From assembly GCF_033118175.1 (NCBI RefSeq), contig NC_083698.1, positions 47,285,501 to 47,349,500 of the forward strand: DNA of 64,000 bases. Reading direction: 5' to 3'. A program made the translations under genes and the position numbers. The notes under the pieces are model-generated. The model saw only the letters and a list, made by a program, of their open reading frames with translations, ran no database searches and was not told the DNA's origin. Numbering within the stretch: the first letter of the stretch is position 1; every line of letters starts with the position of its first letter. The DNA is from Dama dama (lineage: Eukaryota; Chordata; Mammalia; Artiodactyla; Cervidae). Below, piece by piece: positions 57,501-64,000 of this stretch.

Positions 57501-57639
57501 CTATTTTTATCACTATCTATGCCAGCCAACATTCAAGCCACTCTGTGTCTCTGGAAACTCAGTGGAACCTAGTTAGAGGGAGTATGAATTTGGAGTCTGT
57601 AAGTTGGAAAAGCAGTGGATATTTTATTTTGGCTACTGT
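54561..57639. other. Non-coding, no feature recognised
   Basis: Intergenic DNA; a few A/G-rich or T-rich low-complexity runs (for example 55360-55420). Short open frames at 56645-57113 and 57153-57494 have no recognisable domain. Confidence 0.4.
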
Positions 57640-58329
57640 AAGTAATAAAACCACACAGGCTTCCCAAGGCAATAGAAACACAAGCAAAAACAGACAAATA
57701 GGACCTAATGAAACTTAGAAGCTTTTGTAGTAAAAATGAAATCATAAACAAAATGAAAAGACAATCTACAGATTGGGGGAAAATATTTGTAAATGATGTG
57801 AATGACAAGGGCTTAATTTCCAAAATATACAAACAGCCCACACAGCTCAATAACAAAAAAAAAACCAAATAACTGAATTGAAAAGTGGGCAGAAGACTTA
57901 AACAGACATTTTTCCAAAGGACACATACAGATGGCCAATAGGCACATGAAAAAACACTCAACATACCTAATTATGAGAGAAACAGAAATTAAAACTACAA
58001 TGATGTACCACTTCACACTGGTCATTAAAAAGCCCACAAATAAATGCTGGAGAAGGGTAGGAGACAAAGGAACCCACACTACTGGACATGTAAATTGGTA
58101 CAGCCACTATGAAAAACAGTTTGGAGATTTCTCAAAAAACTAAAAATGGAGTTGCCATATGATCTTGCAATCCCACTCCTGGGCATATCTCTGGACAAAA
58201 CTATAGCTCAAAAAGACACACGCACCCCCAGGTTCACAGCAGCACTACTCACAATGGCCAAGCCATGGAGACAACCTAAATGTCCATCGGCAGGTGAACA
58301 GATAAAGAAGATGTGGTGTGCATATACAA
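57640..58329 (+). mobile_element. Older L1 ORF2 C-terminus, sense (left part)
   Basis: Diverged L1: 'taataaaaccacacaggctt', 'taatgaaacttagaagcttt', 'ggacacatacagatggccaa', 'ccatatgatcttgcaatccc' and 'gcagcactactcacaatggc'. It corresponds to 31140-31700 of the young copy. It stops in mid-sentence at 58329, where BovB begins, and resumes at 59790. Confidence 0.85.
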
Positions 58330-59789
58330 GGGAGCAAAGCAACGCTCGAAGTCCTTCAAGTTAGGCTTCAGCAGTACATGAACCAGGAAACTTCAGATGT
58401 ACAAACTGGATTTAGAAAACACAGAGGAGTCAGAGATAAAATTGCCAACATTCGCTGGATCAGAGAAAAGGCAAAGGAATTCCAGAAAAACATCTACTTC
58501 TGCTTCATTGACTACACTAGAGCCTTAGTATGGATCACAACAAACTGTGGAAAATTCTTAAAGAGATGGAAGTACCAGACTACCTTACCTGTCTGCTGAG
58601 AAATCTGTATGCAGGTCAAGAAGCAACCGTTAGAACCAGACATGGAACAATGGACTGGTTCCAAATTGGGAAAGGAGTATAACAAGGCTGTATATTGTCA
58701 CCCTGCTTATTCAACTTATATGCAGAGTACATCACGCGAAATGCTGGGCTGGATGAAGCACAAGCTGGAATCAAGATTGCCAGGAGAAATATCAATAACC
58801 TCAGATATGCAGATGACACCACCGTTATGGCAGAAAGCAAAGATGAATTAAAAAGTCTCTTGATGAAGGTGAAAGAGGAGAGTGAAAGAGCTAGTTTGAA
58901 ACTCAACACTCAAAACACTAAGATCATGGCATCTGGTCTCATCACTGCATGGCAAATATATGGGAAAAGATGGAAACAGTGGCAGATTTTATTTTCTTGG
59001 GCTCCAAAATCACTGCAGATGTGGTGACTGCAGCCATGAAATTAAAAGACACTTGCTCCTTGGAAGAAAAGCTGTGACAAACCTAGTGTGTATATGTGCT
59101 AAGTTGCTTTAGTTGTGTCTGACTCTTTGTGACCCTGTGGACTGTAGCCTTCCAGGCTCCTCTGTCCATAGAATTCTCCAGACAAGAATACTAGAGTGGG
59201 TTGCCATGCCCTTCTCCAGGGGATCTTCCTGACCCAGGGATGGAATCCGCATCTCTTATGTCTCCTGCAGTGGCAGGCAGGTTCTTTACCACTAGTGCCA
59301 CCTGACAAACCTAGACAGCATATTAAAAAGCAGAGGCATTACTTTGCCGATAAAGGTCCATATAGTCAAAACTACGGTTTTTCAAATAGTCATGTACAGA
59401 TGTGGTAGTTGGATCATAAAGGAGCTGAGTGGTTAAGAATCGATGCTCTCGAATTGTGGTGCTGGAGAAGACTCTTGAGAGTCCCTTGGACTGCAAGGAG
59501 ATCAAACCAGTCAATCCTAAAGGAAATCAACCCTGAATATTCATTGGAAGGACTGATGTTGAAGCTTCAATACTTTAGCCACCTGATGCAAAGAGCTGAC
59601 TCACTGGAAAAGATTCTGATGCTGGGAAAGATTGAGGGCAGGAGGAGAAGGAGGCAACAGAGGAGGAAATGACTGGATGGCATCACCAACTCAGTGGACA
59701 TGAATTTGAGCAAACTCCAGGAGATAGTGAAGCACAGGATTGCAGTGGCATGCTGCACAGTTTGGACATAATTTAGCAACTGAATAACA
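58330..59789 (+). pseudogene. BovB (RTE-type) LINE, 5'-truncated, inside L1
   Basis: Sense BovB from the early RT domain to the 3' end. An open stretch still reads the RT blocks, including ...NNLRYADDTTVM (the catalytic YADD; coded near 58796-58830), followed by the ...KIMASGLIT block. Frameshifts and stops disable it. It is bounded by the 8-bp repeat atatacaa (58322-58329 and 59790-59797) and interrupted by a Bov-tA SINE at 59087-59302. BovB supplies the retrotransposition machinery for Bov SINEs, and it is thought to have entered ruminants by horizontal transfer. This copy is dead. Confidence 0.9.
59087..59302 (-). mobile_element. Bov-tA SINE inside BovB, antisense, with TSD
   Basis: Complete antisense Bov-tA: 'ctaagttgctttagttgtgt', 'tactagagtgggttgccatg', head 'taccactagtgccacc'. 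It is flanked by the 12-bp repeat tgacaaacctag (59075-59086 and 59303-59314). It is the innermost layer of a three-level nest. Confidence 0.92.
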
Positions 59790-59797
59790 ATATACAA

Positions 59798-60231
59798 TGT
59801 AATACTATGCAGTCTTGAAAAAGAATGAAATAATGCCATTTGCAGCAACATAAAGAGATGATCATACTAAGTGAAATAAGTCAGAAAAAGAGAGACTAAT
59901 ACCATATATAATTTAGATGTGGAATATTAAATACAATATAGATGAACTTATCTATGAAGTAGAAATAGACTTACATAGAGAATAGATCTGTGGTTGCCAA
60001 AAGAGAGGGGGCTGGGGGAGGAAAGGATTGGGTGTTGAGGATTAACATATGCAAACTATTATAGAGAGAATGGGTAAACAATAAAGTCCTGCTGTATAGC
60101 ACAGGGAACAATAATCAGCAGCCTGTGATAAACCATAATGGAAAAGGATATTGAAGAAAATGTATATATACACATAACTGAATCATTTTGCTCTACAACA
60201 GAAATTAGCACCTTGTAAATCAACTATATTC
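59798..60231 (+). mobile_element. Older L1 3' end, sense (right part)
   Basis: Continuation of the L1 split by BovB: 'aatactatgcagtcttgaaa', 'aagtgaaataagtcagaaaa', 'ggttgccaaaagagaggggg', 'ctgtatagcacagggaacaa' and 'atcaactatatt'. The terminal piece lies beyond a 60-bp foreign insert, at 60293-60315. Confidence 0.85.
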
Positions 60232-60292
60232 AGAAAGGTTGTATAAACGTGAACCCAAAACAACAAAGTAAATGGCAACGGGACCACATCTA
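60232..60292 (+). mobile_element. 60-bp fragment of young L1 (ORF1-ORF2 spacer) in the old L1 tail
   Basis: The segment 'agaaaggttgtataaacgtg' to 'caacgggaccacatct' matches the spacer and first codons of ORF2 of the L1 at 39419-46899 (minus strand of 43561-43620) with about three differences in 60. It sits between 'aactatattc' and 'ttcaataaaataaattt', which together form the normal end of the old L1. It has no A-tail and no clear long duplication. Confidence 0.8.
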
Positions 60293-60315
60293 TTCAATAA
60301 AATAAATTTTAAAAG
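60293..60315 (+). mobile_element. Terminal A-rich end of the older L1
   Basis: 'caataaaataaattttaaaa' completes the 3' end of the L1 after the 60-bp insert. Confidence 0.65.
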
Positions 60316-61850
60316 AATATACAGAGAGGCCTTAATAGACTTACATGTTACTTTAGATATCTACCTGGTTTATGCCCATCAGAGCTTAAATATCTCAACT
60401 GAAATTCTTCTCCCTTGAATGTTTTGAGATATTTGATCTTTAGGGTTAATGACGGGCTGCTGTATCTTCCTGAACTGTGATTATTTTCAAGTTTACCCTA
60501 CTCTGTATAGGGAGCCCCTTAAAGTGCTAATAAATATAGACTGAATGAATGATTGAATAAACAAATGACCTTGAGAAAGAGAGAAGGAAAAGAGGGTCAG
60601 AAGAGACAGAGAGAAGAAGCTAGAGGATACAGGCAGGAGAAACAGAGTTGATTTGAGAAATTCTTTTCCTTAAAAAAACACTGTCTAGAATGGTCAGAAT
60701 CATCCAATAATAATGTGTTATTTAAGTGGAACCCTCAACCCATCAGTAATGAAAAACAGCTATTATATTATGATGAGACACCATATCATAAACTGACTTG
60801 GCATATTTCATTAAGACCATTTGATTAATAACAGAAGCAGCTTTTCTGGCTAAGTCTTGAAAGAAAGTATGAAAATCTTTCAAAAACAAATACCAATACT
60901 TACAGTTCACTCAAGACCTATGCCCAGATGTTTTATTTTCTGTAGGAAAGGGAAAAATAATTCAGGATTATGCCACCTATTTCTGTGACAATACCATCTC
61001 AAAGTTCTCACAGTAGAATAATATTTTAAACATTAATTGATCAAATACTGTTTTATCTAAAACTAAACTAGCAAATACTTAAGAAGAAAAAAAGCCAACT
61101 GGTGGTTTTATCTTCATAATTTTCTTTTTCTTCTTTTCCCCTTCTTTCTTCAAAGGTACCAATCAGCATAAGTATAAAAGAACCACTACCTAACCACAGG
61201 GTTTAACTCAAGGAAGACAGAAATTTCAGCTCTTAAGCCCAAAAGTGATGAATCCAGTGATTCAATAAAGAAAAAGGAAAATAAAATTCTCATGGAGAAA
61301 AGGTTACTTTCTTATGTGGAATAACAGTTTTTAATTTAAATGGCTCAGAAGCCTGGAGGTGGCCAAGAGGACTGATTTCTCAAGTAGCTTCTAGAAGAGC
61401 AGCTGCTGGGCACTTTCTCTTTCTTCCCTGCTCTGAAGTGGTATCTGGTGTGGCCACAGTGGAAGCGAGGCCTATGGCTAGTTCAGAATTGTGTGAGCTT
61501 AGCCATTTGGGAGCTGAGAAGGGACTGAGAGGTATGGCATGGGCCCTTTTAGCCCAGGTCACAGCAGTGGCTGATCATCATGTGGGGGGTTTTCTCTTTG
61601 GCTCTGTCTTATGCATATTTTCAGACAATATTTAGGATATTTAAGAGAATTAAATGATAAAGGTTGTCATCTATACATCTATAGAGAGGCATATCACTAA
61701 ATTTTCATTTTAGAACAGCTGTGATAGTAATCATTTATGCAGCAAGTACCATTTCAGGAGCTTCTGCTTTGACTCAGATACATTTGCCAAGAGTCTTATA
61801 TGCATCATTATAGTCAGTGATCCTCAACATATAAACAAAGTACTATTTTT
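60316..61850. other. Non-coding, no feature recognised
   Basis: AT-rich intergenic DNA. Opposed open frames at 61380-61635 have no recognisable domain or splice context. Confidence 0.4.
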
Positions 61851-61854
61851 GTTG

Positions 61855-62385
61855 TTTTCTTAAATTGAAAAACATAAACATTTTTTGAAATATATTTACA
61901 ATATTTTTGAAATATATTGATAACATTTACAATATTATGTTAATTTCAGGTGTACAACATAGTGATTCAATATTTTTATAAGTTATGCAAAGTTAAAGTA
62001 TTATTGACTATATTCCCGGTACTATACAATACATCCCTGTGACTTATTTATTTTATAATTGGTAGTTTGTATCTCATGATCCCCTTCACCTATTTTGACA
62101 ACCACCAGTGTGTTCTCTGTATCTGAGAGTCTGTTTTTATTTTGTTATATTTGATCTTTCATTTTGTTTGTTTTAAATTCCACATATAAGTGAAAACATA
62201 TAGCATTTGTCTTTCTCAGTCTGACTGATTTCACTTAGGGCATAATACCTTCCAGGTCCATCTATGTTATTGCAGATGGCAATAGTTCAAATTGCTTTTT
62301 TAATGACTGAGTAGTATTCCATTGTAAATATACCACATCTTCTTTATCCATTCATCTGTTGATGGACATAGGTTGGAAAGCATTA
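61855..62385 (-). mobile_element. L1 3' end, antisense
   Basis: 'ttaatttcaggtgtacaaca', 'tcatgatccccttcacctat', 'taaattccacatataagtga', 'tgactgagtagtattccatt' and 'ccattcatctgttgatggac' run from the 3' UTR into the ORF2 C-terminus in reverse. It belongs to an older family than the two young copies. Confidence 0.8.
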
Positions 62386-63784
62386 TAATTATCACATTCT
62401 GTTGTACAGAAGATGGACCTGAAGCTTACATAGGTAAATTAATGTGTACTAGTTCAATAGGGCATGGCCATGACAGAGCTGTGGTATGAAGTCATGCTGT
62501 CTGCTCTAAAAACCTTCACTTTAAACCGCTACATAATATTATATATTTTTGGAACATAAATACTTTGAAAATCAGGTATAAGATATAGATTTTTTTATCC
62601 ATAACATTTTAACTTTTTTCCCATTGTTTTTGAATCGTGTTCTGGCTTAGAATCACCAATACCAGTTGCCATGGATGGCCCTCCAGCTCCTTTTCAGTCC
62701 TATTTGGAGCCATTCCCCACCTTTTAGTACAACCACTCTCAACTGTTCCTATTCCCAAAATATATTCTGTGCCTTTGTTTAAACTGCACTTTGCCTTAAA
62801 TGTCCTTATTCTCCTTTCCTAGCAGAGTATAGCTCAATAGTCACTTTCACTCAGGAACTGGGAAATGGCATGAGATTGAAATATGGCTATTGAAATGTGT
62901 GTGTTTTCATGAAACTGATACTGGTTGGAGTGAAGTGGTACTGGTTTAGGGAGTCCTAGTATTTGCCAAGTGACAGCAGACATTTTCTGATTTTCTATAT
63001 TCACTGTGATTCTCCATGAACAGAAGAGGATTTCTCTCTAGAACAGGGAGAGGCAGGGTTAGAAAAGTTGCAGTGGTGCAATTCCTTTATATTCAAGGGA
63101 AAATTTAACCACAAGGGAGGCTGACATGTTTTCCAAATAGATAGGAATAGCAGTATTTCCAATAGGTCTTTGATCTCCCATGAAATTGTTTAGACTCAGC
63201 TCCTTGTTTTGTAGTTAAGGTTTATTAGAATGACCTCAATGATGGTATACTGAATTTCTGTGCCTTTTCAAGGAAAAAATAAGCATTTATATTCATTTGT
63301 TTTTTAACTTGTTTTAAGTTATCACACTGGACAATTTCTGTGCAATAATAAATAATCCCTCAAATCCCAGTGACTTAAACAAAAAACCATGTACTGGCCA
63401 CTTGCATTTACAAATTAATAGCTGCTCATCATCTAGGCAGTTCTACTCCATCATCCCCTCATTCTGGTCATTAGGCTGAAAGAGCATCCCTTAACATCAC
63501 TGTGCCAGTGAAAAAGGAGCAAGGGAAAGGGAAAACAATTGGTGGTCCTGGAAACTTCTGCTTGGGAATAGGGTGTGCCACCAGCACTGGCCACTGACCA
63601 AATCAAGCCATGTGGCTGAGCCCATGACTGTGGAGTACCCCCTACTCCCAGAGGCACTGCCAGTCCGAATTGCAGAGGGCGGGGATGTACAATCCTTTTA
63701 AAAGAATAGTTGTTAGTGTTTACACAGTTGCCAAATTTATTTAGATATTATCTATAATTTGTGTGATGTCTATTGCTAAGGGTT
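62386..63784. other. Non-coding, no confident feature
   Basis: Intergenic DNA. The text at about 63320-63520 ('aatcccagtgacttaaacaa') faintly resembles an old MaLR or DNA-transposon relic, but I cannot support a family. Confidence 0.35.
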
Positions 63785-63787
63785 ATG

Positions 63788-64000
63788 CACTGGATTATGT
63801 CCCCTCAAAGTTGATAGCTTGAAGTCCTAGCTCCCAGTAACTATAACAATGTGACACACTTTAAGAGAGGATCTTCAAAGAGATAGTTAAGGTTAAAGGG
63901 GTTCATTGAGGTGGGCTTGAATCCAATATGACTGATGCTCCCATAAGGATAGATTAGGAGACAGACACACACAGAAGGAAGACCATGTGAAGACATGGAT
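63788..64000 (+). mobile_element. MLT1-type (ERVL-MaLR) LTR, sense, cut by the window end
   Basis: 'gcactggattatgtcccctc', 'gatcttcaaagagatagtta', 'gaggtgggcttgaatccaat' and 'agacacacacagaaggaaga' are successive MLT1 LTR blocks in sense orientation. The rest lies beyond the window. Confidence 0.75.

Noticed and set aside
1..64000. CRISPR arrays, operons, toxin-antitoxin or phage-type systems
   Set aside because: No regularly spaced repeats, ribosome binding sites or compact gene arrays exist; the window is vertebrate nuclear DNA.
60316..64000. Exons of the next gene after EPDR1 (STARD3NL in other mammals)
   Set aside because: No matching coding blocks were seen, and that gene is normally much farther downstream.

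Overview
This is a nuclear genomic window from a ruminant, most likely a bovid. The evidence is the density of Bov-tA SINEs, BovB (RTE) LINE fragments and a young ruminant-type L1 family, together with split exons carrying GT/AG splice sites. I see no prokaryotic, phage or organellar features. It is typical AT-rich mammalian intron and intergenic DNA. The only host protein-coding gene I can support is EPDR1 (mammalian ependymin-related protein 1), on the + strand. Its last two coding exons lie at 22838-23046 and 24149-24345. Together they encode the C-terminal 135 residues and the stop codon. Exon 1 (signal peptide and N-terminal third) was not found, so 1-22837 is most simply the 3' part of the large first intron. 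The 3' UTR probably runs to an AATAAA at 25795-25800. Everything after about 25.8 kb is intergenic.

Layout. 1-22.8 kb: intron 1, with decayed L1 and L2 fragments, a BovB copy (about 14.28-16.23 kb) carrying its own SINE, and several Bov-tA SINEs. 22.8-25.8 kb: EPDR1 exons 2 and 3 with a short intron 2 half filled by an L1 3' end, then a 3' UTR containing L2 remnants. 25.86-26.64 kb: two antisense BovB 3' ends in a row, each with its own target-site duplication. 27.58-32.22 kb: a young L1 with a 5' inversion (twin-priming structure), bounded by a 13-bp duplication. 39.42-46.90 kb: a full-length young L1 on the - strand, bounded by a perfect 15-bp duplication, with a GC-rich promoter containing a five-copy 19-bp tandem repeat. 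47-57 kb: old L1, MIR, L2 and MLT1 relics, plus a probable ruminant LTR-like repeat near 49.7-50.5 kb. 57.6-60.3 kb: a three-level nest (Bov-tA inside BovB inside an old L1), with a 60-bp piece of young L1 spliced into the old L1 tail. 61.9-62.4 kb: an antisense L1 end. 63.8-64.0 kb: the start of an MLT1 LTR.

No cooperating gene system is present. The biology worth attention is retrotransposition. The two young L1 copies share an unusual A8 run that breaks ORF2 between its endonuclease and reverse transcriptase. They also form 3.5-kb direct repeats and 1-kb inverted repeats about 13 kb apart, which could recombine or confuse assembly. Family names were assigned by eye from remembered consensus patterns; no database search was run.
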